Below, one piece after another: positions 33,338-41,869 of a stretch of 64,000 nucleotides of DNA. Source of the stretch: Oxalobacteraceae bacterium UBA6704 (GTDB lineage: Bacteria; Pseudomonadota; Gammaproteobacteria; Burkholderiales; Burkholderiaceae_D); assembly GCA_002454505.1 (NCBI GenBank), contig DKJA01000154.1, forward strand, positions 1-64,000. The letters are read 5' to 3'. The translations under genes and the position numbers were made by a program. Position 1 is the stretch's first letter. Each line of letters begins with the position of its first letter. The notes beneath the pieces were generated by a model, which worked only from the letters and a program-made list of their open reading frames with translations, was not told the DNA's origin and made no database searches.

Positions 33338-34147
33338 ATGATCCTCACGCTGCGCATTCTCCGGCTGGTGCTGCACGTGCTGGCCGGCATGCTGATCTGC
33401 GCGCTGCTGTTCCCGTGGATGGAGCGCGAGGCGCGCGAAGCCCACGTGCGGCGCTGGTCGCGCACGCTGCTGGCGATCTGCAATGTGCACGTGCAGATCC
33501 GCTCCGGCAGCGCGCCGCCCCGTCAGCAGGCGCTGGTGGTGGCCAACCACGTGTCGTGGCTGGACATCTTCGTGCTCAACGCGCTGTATCCGTGCCGCTT
33601 CGTGGCGAAGGCGGAGATCCGTGCGTGGCCGCTGGCCGGCTGGCTCGTCGAGCAGGCCGGCACCGTGTTCATCGCCCGCGGCAACCGGCGCGACCTGCGC
33701 CGCGCGTTCCAGGGGCTGGTGTCGGCGCTGCAGTCGGGCGAGCGGGTGGCCTTCTTCCCGGAAGGGACGACGGCGCCGCAAGGCACGCTGCTGCCGTTCC
33801 ATGCCAACCTGTTCGAGGCGGCGGTGGACGCGAAGTCGCGCGTGCAGCCGTACGCGATCAGCTACATCGACCACACCAAAAATCCGCATCCGGCGGTGGA
33901 GTTCATCGGCGACATGACGTTCGCGCAGAGCGTCATGGAGATTTTGTCCGGCAAGGCGATCTACGCGCGGGTGAAGATCCTGCCGTCGATGAAGGCCGAA
34001 GACGCCAGCCGGCGCGACCTGGCCGAGCGCTCGTACCAGTCGATACGCGAAGCACTGGGGATTCCCGCGCCGGGGGAGGGCGAAGCAGCCGATCCGGCAC
34101 CGGCGAGCGACGAGGATCCGGATGCGCCCGCAGCCGCGCAGGCATAG
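33338..34147 (+). CDS. Lysophospholipid acyltransferase (PlsC family)
   Basis: 269 residues from ATG 33338 (MILTLRILRLVLHVLAGML). It acylates lysophosphatidic acid or a similar lysolipid at the inner membrane. An N-terminal membrane helix (about 5-25) precedes the acyltransferase motifs NHVSWLD (HxxxxD), AGTVFIARGNRRDLR, and FPEGTTAPQGTLLPF. It ends in an acidic Ala/Pro tail. It is last in the yqgE-to-plsC run, 14 nt after pyrC', and is followed at once by a palindromic element. A second plsC-like gene lies at 45780. Confidence 0.9.
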   Translation: MILTLRILRLVLHVLAGMLICALLFPWMEREAREAHVRRWSRTLLAICNVHVQIRSGSAPPRQQALVVANHVSWLDIFVLNALYPCRFVAKAEIRAWPLAGWLVEQAGTVFIARGNRRDLRRAFQGLVSALQSGERVAFFPEGTTAPQGTLLPFHANLFEAAVDAKSRVQPYAISYIDHTKNPHPAVEFIGDMTFAQSVMEILSGKAIYARVKILPSMKAEDASRRDLAERSYQSIREALGIPAPGEGEAADPAPASDEDPDAPAAAQA

Positions 34148-34150
34148 CTG

Positions 34151-34280
34151 GCTGGGGACTGTCCCTGCAAGGGCGGTACGGCGATCCGGCTGTCCCCGGG
34201 GTTGTTTTTCTGCCTGAATACAGCGAAAGTCAAAAGCAACCCCGGGGACAGGCCCCATGAAGCCGGGGACAGTCCCCAGC
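34151..34280. repeat. Long palindromic element, family 1, copy C
   Basis: Outer arms of 15 bp are perfect, GCTGGGGACTGTCCC at 34151-34165 against 34266-34280. Inner arms TGTCCCCGGGGTTG (34191-34204) pair with 34237-34250. It fills 130 of the 135 nt between the convergent plsC and apaH stops. Its arms match the reverse complement of copy D at 61190-61310 nearly base for base. Confidence 0.92.
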
Positions 34281-34282
34281 CG

Positions 34283-35146
34283 CTACTTGCCCTTGGCCTT
34301 CCTGAACTCCGGGCACTCGACCTGCAACAGCGACCGGTCGTCCAGGCAGACGGCCGACAACTGCCCGCCCCACACGCAGCCGCTGTCCAGCGCGATCAGA
34401 TTGGGTTCGATGCGCAGGCCCAGCGCCGACCAGTGGCCGAACACCACCGGCACATCGGCAGTCAGGCGGCCCGGTACGGCAAACCACGGCATCAGGCCCG
34501 TGGCGGGATCGATCGTGGCGCTTTCCTTCTGCTTGAAATCCATCTCGCCATCGGCCGTGCAGAAGCGCATCCGCGTCAGCGCGTTGACGATGCAGCGCAG
34601 CCGCGCCGCGCCGCGCAGGTCGTCGTCCCAGCGGTCCGGCTGGTTGCCGTACATGCCGGCGAGGAAGTCGACCCACTGCGGGCTGCGCAGCGCCGCTTCC
34701 ACTTCGCCGGCCAGCGCCATCGTCTGCGCCGCCGTCCACTGCGGCAGCACGCCGCCATGCACCAGCAGGTGATTCTTGGCGAACAGCGCCATCGGCCGCT
34801 CGCGCAGCCAGTGCAGCAGCGCCGCGCGGTCGGGCGCGGCAAGGATCGTGTCCAGCGTATCGGAGCCCGATTCCGGGCGGATGCCGTTGGCGACGGCCAG
34901 CAGGTGCAGGTCGTGGTTGCCGAGCACCGCGTCGATGCGGCCGCCGCTGCCCTGCGCCAGCGCCTGCACGTAGCGCAGCGTGGACAGCGAGTCCGGGCCG
35001 CGGTTGATCAGGTCTCCGCAGAACAGGATCGCAGGCGGTTCGCGGCCGGCGGCGCGCTCGCGTTCCAGGATGCTCTCGACGAGCGTGACGGTTTCGGCAT
35101 GGCAGCCCTGCAGGTCGCCGATTGCATATGTCTGCATTGAAGTCAT
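34283..35146 (-). CDS. apaH: Symmetrical diadenosine tetraphosphatase
   Basis: 287 residues (ATG 35146; a second ATG three codons later is possible). ApaH splits Ap4A and related dinucleotides to two ADP and can decap Np4-capped RNA. The metallophosphatase motifs are YAIGDLQGCHAE (GDxxG), FCGDLINRGPDSL (GDxxDRG-like) and VLGNHDLHLL (GNHD), with LLVHGGVLPQW for the later His. Length is normal. It is convergent with plsC and divergent from rfbB. Confidence 0.96.
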   Translation of the reverse strand: MTSMQTYAIGDLQGCHAETVTLVESILERERAAGREPPAILFCGDLINRGPDSLSTLRYVQALAQGSGGRIDAVLGNHDLHLLAVANGIRPESGSDTLDTILAAPDRAALLHWLRERPMALFAKNHLLVHGGVLPQWTAAQTMALAGEVEAALRSPQWVDFLAGMYGNQPDRWDDDLRGAARLRCIVNALTRMRFCTADGEMDFKQKESATIDPATGLMPWFAVPGRLTADVPVVFGHWSALGLRIEPNLIALDSGCVWGGQLSAVCLDDRSLLQVECPEFRKAKGK

Positions 35147-35241
35147 TTTCCCCGTCGTGCCACCGCTTTTTCATGGTTGCGGCACGCATTCCCGTTACAA
35201 TTCATGGCGATTACAAACCAACTGCTGGACAGGGATACTAA

Positions 35242-36315
35242 ATGATTTTCGTGACAGGCGGGGCCGGTTTCATCGGTTCGAATTTCGTGATGGACTGGCT
35301 GGCGCAAGCGGACGAGCCGGTCCTCAATTTCGACAAGCTCACTTATGCGGGCAATCTGAACAACCTGGCGTCGCTGCAGGGCGATCCGCGCCACGTGTTC
35401 GTGCGCGGCGATATCTGCGACGGCGAGCAGGTGCTGGCGCTGCTGCAGGAGCACAGGCCGCGCGCCATCGTGCACTTCGCGGCCGAGAGCCATGTGGACC
35501 GGTCGATCCACGGTCCGGCGGAATTCATCAACACGAACATCAACGGCACGTTCGCGCTGCTCGAAGCGGCGCGCGCCTACTGGACCGGCCTGGCCGACGC
35601 CGACAAGGCCGCGTTCCGCTTCCTGCACGTGTCCACCGACGAGGTGTACGGCACGCTGGGCCCTGACGATGCGCCGTTCTCCGAAACGACGGCGTATGCG
35701 CCGAACAGCCCGTACTCCGCATCGAAGGCGTCGTCGGACCACCTGGTGCGCTCCTACCACCACACGTACGGCTTCCCCACGCTGACGACGAACTGCTCGA
35801 ACAACTACGGCCCGTACCACTTCCCGGAAAAACTGATCCCGCTGATCATCGCCAACGCGCAGGCCGGCAAGCCGCTGCCGATCTACGGCGACGGGCAGCA
35901 GGTGCGCGACTGGCTGTTCGTGTCGGACCACTGCACGGCGATCCGCCGCGTGCTGGCCGAAGGCCGGCCGGGCGAGACGTACAACGTGGGCGGCTGGAAC
36001 GAGATGGCCAACCTGGACGTGGTGCACACGCTGTGCGACATCCTGGATCACCTGAAGCCGAAGGCGGACGGCACCAGCTACCGCGCGCAGATCACCTATG
36101 TGAAGGACCGCCCGGGCCACGACCGCCGCTACGCGATCGATGCCCGCAAGCTGCAACGGGAACTGGGCTGGAAGCCGGCCGAGACGTTCGCGACGGGCAT
36201 CCGCAAGACGGTGCAGTGGTACCTCGATCATCCGGATTGGGTGGCCGACGTGCAGTCGGGCGCTTATGCGAACTGGGTCGAGACGAATTACGCGGCACGC
36301 GAGGTGCAGCCATGA
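35242..36315 (+). CDS. rfbB: dTDP-glucose 4,6-dehydratase
   Basis: 357 residues. First dehydratase step from dTDP-glucose toward dTDP-L-rhamnose. It starts MIFVTGGAGFIGSNFVMDWL with the NAD-binding GGAGFIG; the catalytic Tyr/Lys motif is YSASKASSDHLVRSYHHTYG, with the STDEVYG segment before it and RDWLFVSDHCTAI after. A TACAAT (35196-35201) in the 95-nt leader is a plausible -10. It is the first gene of rfbB-rfbA-rfbC-rfbD, each junction being a 4-nt overlap. Confidence 0.98.
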   Translation: MIFVTGGAGFIGSNFVMDWLAQADEPVLNFDKLTYAGNLNNLASLQGDPRHVFVRGDICDGEQVLALLQEHRPRAIVHFAAESHVDRSIHGPAEFINTNINGTFALLEAARAYWTGLADADKAAFRFLHVSTDEVYGTLGPDDAPFSETTAYAPNSPYSASKASSDHLVRSYHHTYGFPTLTTNCSNNYGPYHFPEKLIPLIIANAQAGKPLPIYGDGQQVRDWLFVSDHCTAIRRVLAEGRPGETYNVGGWNEMANLDVVHTLCDILDHLKPKADGTSYRAQITYVKDRPGHDRRYAIDARKLQRELGWKPAETFATGIRKTVQWYLDHPDWVADVQSGAYANWVETNYAAREVQP

Positions 36316-37214
36316 CCGCGGCCGCCAGCAAACGCAAAGGCATCATCCTGGCCGGCGGCTCCGGCACGCGGCTGTACCCGGTGACGATGAGCGTGTCGAA
36401 GCAGCTGCTGCCGATCTACGACAAGCCGATGATCTACCACCCCCTGAGCACGCTGATGCTGGCCGGGATCCGCGAGATCCTGATCATCTCCACGCCGCAG
36501 GACACGCCGCGCTTCGCGGAGCTGCTGGGCGACGGCAGCCAGTGGGGCCTGCAGCTGTCGTATGCGGTGCAGCCGTCGCCGGACGGGCTGGCGCAGGCGT
36601 TCATCATCGGCCGCGAGTTCGTCGGCGATGCCCCGTCCGCGCTGATCCTGGGCGACAACATCTATTACGGCAACGACCTCGATGCGCTGCTGCGCAGCGC
36701 TGCCGAGCGCACCGAGGGGGCCACCGTGTTTGCCTACCACGTGCAGGATCCCGAACGGTATGGCGTCGTCGAATTCGACGGCAACCGCCACGCCGTCAGC
36801 ATCGAGGAAAAGCCGGCGGTGCCGAAATCGAACTACGCGGTGACCGGCCTGTATTTCTACGACAGCCAGGTATGCGACATCGCCGCGTCGATCGAGCCGT
36901 CGGCGCGCGGCGAGCTGGAAATCACCGACGTCAACAAGGCCTACCTGGCCAAGGGCGAGCTGCGCGTCGAGCTGATGGGGCGCGGCATGGCCTGGCTGGA
37001 CACGGGCACCCACGACTCGCTGCTCGATGCGTCGCAGTTCATCGCCACCATCGAGAAGCGGCAGGGCCTCAAGGTGGCCTGCCCCGAGGAGATCGCGTAC
37101 CGCAAGGGCTATATCGACAGCCAGCAGCTGCGCAGCCTGGCCGAACCCCTGAAGAAAAACGGCTACGGCCAATACCTGCTGCAGATCCTGCAGGATAAAG
37201 TGATCCCGCGATGA
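36312..37214 (+). CDS. rfbA: Glucose-1-phosphate thymidylyltransferase
   Basis: 300 residues from ATG 36312, overlapping rfbB by ATGA. It makes dTDP-glucose from glucose-1-phosphate and dTTP. The nucleotidyl motif GIILAGGSGTRLYPVTMSVS, the KQLLPIYDKPMIYHPLSTLM segment, LGDNIYYGNDLDALL with the metal Asp, and EITDVNKAYLAKGELRVELM are characteristic of RmlA. It has one extra N-terminal segment (TAAASKRK) compared with the shortest homologues. Confidence 0.98.
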   Translation: MTAAASKRKGIILAGGSGTRLYPVTMSVSKQLLPIYDKPMIYHPLSTLMLAGIREILIISTPQDTPRFAELLGDGSQWGLQLSYAVQPSPDGLAQAFIIGREFVGDAPSALILGDNIYYGNDLDALLRSAAERTEGATVFAYHVQDPERYGVVEFDGNRHAVSIEEKPAVPKSNYAVTGLYFYDSQVCDIAASIEPSARGELEITDVNKAYLAKGELRVELMGRGMAWLDTGTHDSLLDASQFIATIEKRQGLKVACPEEIAYRKGYIDSQQLRSLAEPLKKNGYGQYLLQILQDKVIPR

Positions 37215-37768
37215 AAGTGCTTCCTACCCCGATCGAAGGCCTGCTGGTCGTCGAGCCGACCGTGTTCGGCGACCACCGCGGCTTCTTCTATGAGAGCTTC
37301 AACGCGCAGCGCTTCGCCGACCTGACGGGCGTGCAGCTGCCGTTCGTGCAGGACAATCACTCGCGCTCCGCGCGCGGCGTGCTGCGCGGCCTGCATTACC
37401 AGATCCGGCAGCCGCAGGGCAAGCTGGTGCGCGTCACCAGCGGCAGCGTGTTCGACGTGGCCGTCGACCTGCGCAAGTCGTCGGCCACGTTCGGCCAGTG
37501 GTACGGCATCGAACTGTCGGCCGACAACAGGCGCCAGTTCTGGGTGCCGCCCGGCTTCGCGCACGGCTTCGTCGTCACCAGCGACTTCGCCGAGTTCCTG
37601 TACAAGACCACCGATTACTACGCGCCGGAACACGAGCGGGCGATCCTGTGGAACGACCCGGCCATCGGCATCGACTGGCCGCTGGGGGAAGTGCCGGATG
37701 GCCAGCCGCTATTGTCCGGCAAGGACCAGCAGGCGCTGCTGCTGGCGGACGCGGAGGTGTTTGCGTGA
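37211..37768 (+). CDS. rfbC: dTDP-4-dehydrorhamnose 3,5-epimerase
   Basis: 185 residues. A cupin epimerase acting on dTDP-4-keto-6-deoxyglucose. EPTVFGDHRGFFYESFN, the catalytic-His segment VLRGLHYQIRQPQGKLVRVT, and FWVPPGFAHGFVVTSDFAE are intact, with DYYAPEHERAILWNDP near the C-terminus. It overlaps rfbA and rfbD by 4 nt each. Confidence 0.98.
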   Translation: MKVLPTPIEGLLVVEPTVFGDHRGFFYESFNAQRFADLTGVQLPFVQDNHSRSARGVLRGLHYQIRQPQGKLVRVTSGSVFDVAVDLRKSSATFGQWYGIELSADNRRQFWVPPGFAHGFVVTSDFAEFLYKTTDYYAPEHERAILWNDPAIGIDWPLGEVPDGQPLLSGKDQQALLLADAEVFA

Positions 37769-38631
37769 AGCAGCCGATCAAGATCCTGCTGACCGGTGCC
37801 AGCGGCCAGGTCGGTTACGAACTGGAACGCGCGCTGCAGGGCCTCGGCGACGTGGTGGCCGTCGACCGGGCCCGCATGGACCTGGCGGACCTGGACCAGG
37901 TGCGCGACGTGATCCGCGCCGTGCGGCCGCAGCTGATCGTCAATCCGGCCGCCTACACGGCCGTCGACAAGGCGGAAAGCGAGCCGGATCTGGCTTACCG
38001 CGTCAACGCCGAAGCACCAGGCCTGATGGCGCAGGAGGCAAAGGCGCTGGGCGCCGCGCTGGTGCATTATTCGACGGATTACGTGTTCCCCGGCGACGAT
38101 CCGGGTGCCCGGCTGGAGACGGATGCCACCGGGCCGCTGAGCGTCTATGGCGCCAGCAAGCTGGCCGGCGAGGCGGCGATCCGCGCCGCCGGCGTGCCGC
38201 ACCTGATCTTCCGCACCAGCTGGGTGTATGGCATGCGCGGCAAGAACTTCCTGTTGACGATGCTGCGGCTGGCGAAGGAGCGCGACGAGCTGCGCATCGT
38301 GGCCGACCAGCATGGCGCGCCCACGTGGAGCCGCACGATCGCCGACGCCACGGCGCAGATCCTGGCCCAGTCGCGTCATGACGCCGACTGGTGGCAGGCA
38401 AGCAGCGGCACCTACCACCTGTCCAGCCAGGGCCAGACCACCTGGTTCGGCTTTACCCAGGCCATCCTGGAAGAAGCCGGCCAGGCCTGCAAGCTGGTGC
38501 CGATCACCACCGCCGAGTACCCGCTGCCGGCCCGCCGGCCCGCTTATTCGGTACTGTCGTCGCAGTTGCTGCAGGAGCGTTTCGTGCGCCTGCCGGACTG
38601 GCGCGACGCGCTGCGGCTGTGCATGCAGTGA
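37765..38631 (+). CDS. rfbD: dTDP-4-dehydrorhamnose reductase
   Basis: 288 residues from a GTG at 37765 that overlaps the rfbC stop (GTGA). It performs the final NADPH reduction to dTDP-L-rhamnose. The nucleotide motif ILLTGASGQVGYELERAL, NPAAYTAVDKAESEPDLAYR, STDYVFPGD and the catalytic YGASKLAGEAAI are present. The frame is open upstream inside rfbC, but the GTG start fits the family N-terminus and the operon spacing. It is followed by a G/C-rich hairpin. Confidence 0.97.
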   Translation: MKQPIKILLTGASGQVGYELERALQGLGDVVAVDRARMDLADLDQVRDVIRAVRPQLIVNPAAYTAVDKAESEPDLAYRVNAEAPGLMAQEAKALGAALVHYSTDYVFPGDDPGARLETDATGPLSVYGASKLAGEAAIRAAGVPHLIFRTSWVYGMRGKNFLLTMLRLAKERDELRIVADQHGAPTWSRTIADATAQILAQSRHDADWWQASSGTYHLSSQGQTTWFGFTQAILEEAGQACKLVPITTAEYPLPARRPAYSVLSSQLLQERFVRLPDWRDALRLCMQ

Positions 38632-38671
38632 ACGTCCGGTACGTTTGCTTTTGTATCGAATGGTAAGCAAA

Positions 38672-38692
38672 CCCCGGGCAACCAGCCCGGGG
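38672..38692 (+). terminator. Hairpin after the rfbBACD operon
   Basis: CCCCGGGC (38672-38679) and GCCCGGGG (38685-38692) form a perfect 8-bp stem with a 5-nt loop, 40 nt after the rfbD stop. No T run follows, so it may only weaken read-through into the glycosyltransferase gene. The rest of the 219-nt gap (38632-38850) shows no gene. Confidence 0.45.
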
Positions 38693-38850
38693 CGCTAGAA
38701 TCGCGGCCGGCCGCCCGGTGCCGGCCAGCCCGGCCGTTAGCAGTTTCCCCTCATAAACCGGTACAATGGCTGGTTGGCAAGCTGGCAAATACGGCTTGCT
38801 GCATTGCGACATAAAGCGGAGCGCCAGGCCTTTCAGACCGATTTCAATCA

Positions 38851-39945
38851 ATGTTTTCCTTCCTAGTAAGCTTTATCGCCTCCGCCCTGCTGACCCTGCT
38901 GGTCATCAAGGAAGCGCGCCTGCACGGCCCGGCGCTCGATGCCGATTTCAACGGCGTGCAGAAAGTGCACGCGCATTCCGTCGCCCGCATCGGCGGGCTG
39001 TCGATATTCCTGGCCGTGGCATTATCGGCCTGTATTTCCGTCTGGCGCGTGCCGGCATTGACCACGTGGATGCTGTCGCTGATCGCCTGCAGCGCCTGCG
39101 CTTTTGTCGGCGGCATCGTCGAGGATTACACGGGCAAGGTATCGGCGGCGCGGCGACTGTTCCTGACGATGGTGGCCGCCTTGCTCGGCTATTACCTGCT
39201 CGATGCGCGCATCGACCGCATCGACTGGATCAACGATGTGTGGCCGCTGCCTTATGTCTGGCTGACGCTGCCGCTGACGGTATTATCGGTGGCCGGCATT
39301 GCCAATGCCGTCAATATCATCGACGGATTTAATGGCCTGGCCAGCGTCGTCACGATTTGCATGTTGCTGTCACTGGGTTATGTGGCACTGCAGGTCAACG
39401 ATATGTTCGTGCTGGTGGCGGCGCTGATGGTGGCCGGCGCCACGGCCGGCTTCCTCATCTGGAATTATCCCGTCGGCCTGATTTTCCTCGGCGACGGCGG
39501 CGCCTACTTTATCGGTTTCATGCTGGGCGAACTGGCATTGCTGCTGGTGATGCGCAATCCGCAGGTTTCTACCTGGTATGCCGCGTTGCTGCTGATCTAT
39601 CCCGCTTTTGAAACGATGTTTTCCGTTTATCGACGAATGTTCATTCGCGGTAAGTCGCCCGCCATGCCGGACGGTATTCATTTGCACAGCCTGATCTTCC
39701 GCCGCGTGGTGCAATGGGCCGTGGGCCGCAAGGATGCGCGTGCGCTGATGCGCCGCAATTCGCTGACATCGCCTTATCTGTGGATGTTTTCGCTGATGGC
39801 GGTTATTCCCGCCACCGTATTCTGGCGCTATACCTGGGTGCTGATGCTATTTTGCTGCCTGTTCATTATCAGTTATGTCTGGTTATATGTAAGGATCGTC
39901 CGATTTAAAGCGCCGCGCTGGATGATACGGCACAAGAAGAACTAG
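38851..39945 (+). CDS. WecA/MraY-like undecaprenyl-phosphate sugar-1-phosphate transferase
   Basis: 364 residues, polytopic (about ten membrane helices). The family starts glycan chains by moving a HexNAc-1-phosphate from its UDP donor to undecaprenyl phosphate. Motifs are RIGGLSIFLAVALS, the Mg-binding NAVNIIDGFNGLAS, LIFLGDGGAYFIGFMLGE, and the cytoplasmic His motif DGIHLHSLIFRRV. The exact sugar (GlcNAc, GalNAc or other) cannot be told. Its third positions are less GC-rich than those of neighbours (many ATT, TTA, TAT codons), hinting at a different history. It lies between rfbBACD and the LPS-core genes. Confidence 0.92.
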   Translation: MFSFLVSFIASALLTLLVIKEARLHGPALDADFNGVQKVHAHSVARIGGLSIFLAVALSACISVWRVPALTTWMLSLIACSACAFVGGIVEDYTGKVSAARRLFLTMVAALLGYYLLDARIDRIDWINDVWPLPYVWLTLPLTVLSVAGIANAVNIIDGFNGLASVVTICMLLSLGYVALQVNDMFVLVAALMVAGATAGFLIWNYPVGLIFLGDGGAYFIGFMLGELALLLVMRNPQVSTWYAALLLIYPAFETMFSVYRRMFIRGKSPAMPDGIHLHSLIFRRVVQWAVGRKDARALMRRNSLTSPYLWMFSLMAVIPATVFWRYTWVLMLFCCLFIISYVWLYVRIVRFKAPRWMIRHKKN

Positions 39946-40016
39946 TAAAAATCCGAACTTCGTGTATATTTTGCAGAGAATCACGTTTCCCGATCATCTT
40001 TAAAAAGGAATTGACG

Positions 40017-40325
40017 ATGGATCTGTCGAATATGTCGGCGTCGGAATTGCGCAATCTGCAGGAACAGGTCAAGCGAGAACTGAAAAAGCGCGAAAGCCAG
40101 GATGTGCAGAAAGCCAAGGAAGAAATCTTCGCCATCGCGCAAAGGGTAGGCCTGCCGCTGAAGGAACTGATCGCCGCGCCGGGCCGCGGCAAGGGCGGCA
40201 CCGTGGCCGCGCGTTACCGCAATCCGGGCGATGCCACCCAGCAATGGACAGGCCGTGGCCGCCAGCCGAAATGGGTCAAGGAATGGCTCGATTCCGGCAA
40301 GTCGGTGGACGACCTGCGCATCTGA
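40017..40325 (+). CDS. H-NS family nucleoid protein
   Basis: 102 residues from ATG 40017 with AAAAAGGA upstream. An N-terminal coiled coil for oligomerisation (SASELRNLQEQVKRELKKRE) and a C-terminal DNA-binding domain, ARYRNPGDATQQWTGRGRQP, with the KWVKEWLDSGKSVDDLRI end typical of betaproteobacterial H-NS (Bv3F/H-NST-like). It should silence A/T-rich, often acquired DNA. The 71-nt leader is A/T-rich with TATATT at 39965-39970 as a likely -10, consistent with autoregulation. Confidence 0.95.
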   Translation: MDLSNMSASELRNLQEQVKRELKKRESQDVQKAKEEIFAIAQRVGLPLKELIAAPGRGKGGTVAARYRNPGDATQQWTGRGRQPKWVKEWLDSGKSVDDLRI

Positions 40326-40477
40326 TACCGGCGCGTTTCCGCCCCCTCGCTTCCTATTGCACGGCAGCACGCGAGAGCTTCGGCTCTTGCCTGCTGCCGT
40401 CATCGCACTTAAGATACCCGCTGTTCATTCACTCAATCATGAAAGCCGGCTGCCCGTTCAGTCCGGGCTCCCGACAC

Positions 40478-41860
40478 ATGGTCACGCTCTCCAAATCGAT
40501 CTTCAAAGCCTACGACATCCGCGGCATCCTCGATAACACGCTCGACGCCGGCGTCGCCCGCCAGATCGGCCGCGCCTTCGGCAAGGCCGCGCTGGCCAAG
40601 GGCGAAAACACCGTCGTCATCGGCCGCGACGGCCGCCTGTCCGGTCCCGCGCTGGCGGCGGCACTGGCCGACGGCCTGCAATCGGCCGGCGCGAACGTGA
40701 TCGACCTGGGCATGGTGGCCACGCCGATGGTGTACTTCGGCACCAATGTGCTGGAAACGAAGTCCGGCATCATGGTCACCGGCAGCCACAACCCGCCCGA
40801 CTACAACGGCTTCAAGATGGTGCTGGCCGGCGAGGCGATCCACGGCGAGGCGATCACCGGCCTGTACGACAGCATCCTGGCCGACGATGGCGCCGCTGCC
40901 GCAAAGACCGGTGACTACCGCACGCACGACATCCGCGCCGCCTACCTGGAGCGCATCATCGCCGACGTAAGAATCGCCCGTCCGATCAAGATCGCCATCG
41001 ATGCCGGCAACGGCGTGGCCGGCGCGTTCGCCGGTGACCTGTACCGCGGCATGGGCTGCGAAGTGATCGAGCTGTTCTGCGACGTCGACGGCACGTTCCC
41101 GAACCATCACCCGGATCCGGCCCACCCGGAAAACTTGCAGGACCTGATCCGCTGCCTGCAGGAGACGGATGCCGAGATTGGCCTCGCCTTCGACGGCGAC
41201 GGCGACCGGCTGGGCCTCGTCACGAAGGATGGCCAGATCATCTTCCCGGACCGCCAGATGATGCTGTTCGCCGCCGACGTGCTGGCGCGCGTGCCCGGCG
41301 AGCAGATCCTGTACGACGTGAAGTGCACGCGCCACCTGGCGCCGTACATCGAAAAAGCGGGCGGCAAGCCGCTGATGTACAAGACCGGCCACTCGCTGGT
41401 GAAGGCCAAGCTGAAGGAAACCGGCGCGCCGCTGGGCGGCGAGATGAGCGGCCACATCTTCTTCAAGGAACGCTGGTACGGCTTCGACGACGGCCTGTAC
41501 GCCGGCGCGCGCATGCTGGAAATCCTGACGAAAGAAGCCGATCCGTCCGCGCTGCTGAACGCCCTGCCGCAGTCGGACAGCACGCCGGAACTGCACCTGC
41601 ACCTGCAGGAAGGCGAGAACTTCATCGTCATGGACAAGCTGCGCGCCGACGCGAAATTCCCCGGCAACGAACGCATCATCACGATCGACGGTCTGCGCGT
41701 GGAATACGCCGACGGCTTCGGCCTGGCCCGCTCGTCGAACACGACGCCGGTGATCGTGCTGCGCTTCGAAGCGGAAACGCCGGCCGCGCTGGCCCGCATC
41801 CAGGGCCAGTTCCGCGACGTGATCCTCACCGCGAAGCCGGACGCGCAGCTGCCTTTCTAA
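40478..41860 (+). CDS. Phosphomannomutase/phosphoglucomutase
   Basis: About 460 residues from ATG 40478 (MVTLSKSIFKAYDIRGIL); an in-frame ATG at 40439 is an alternative. It interconverts hexose 1- and 6-phosphates (ManB/AlgC class), feeding GDP-mannose and dTDP-rhamnose. The phosphoserine loop MVTGSHNPPDYNGFKMV, the metal loop AFDGDGDRLGLV, the sugar loop GGEMSGHIFFKER and the phosphate loop near RSSNTTPVIVLRFEA are complete. It precedes waaC by 9 nt and supplies glucose-1-phosphate for rfbA upstream. Confidence 0.95.
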   Translation: MVTLSKSIFKAYDIRGILDNTLDAGVARQIGRAFGKAALAKGENTVVIGRDGRLSGPALAAALADGLQSAGANVIDLGMVATPMVYFGTNVLETKSGIMVTGSHNPPDYNGFKMVLAGEAIHGEAITGLYDSILADDGAAAAKTGDYRTHDIRAAYLERIIADVRIARPIKIAIDAGNGVAGAFAGDLYRGMGCEVIELFCDVDGTFPNHHPDPAHPENLQDLIRCLQETDAEIGLAFDGDGDRLGLVTKDGQIIFPDRQMMLFAADVLARVPGEQILYDVKCTRHLAPYIEKAGGKPLMYKTGHSLVKAKLKETGAPLGGEMSGHIFFKERWYGFDDGLYAGARMLEILTKEADPSALLNALPQSDSTPELHLHLQEGENFIVMDKLRADAKFPGNERIITIDGLRVEYADGFGLARSSNTTPVIVLRFEAETPAALARIQGQFRDVILTAKPDAQLPF

Positions 41861-41869
41861 GACGGCTGC

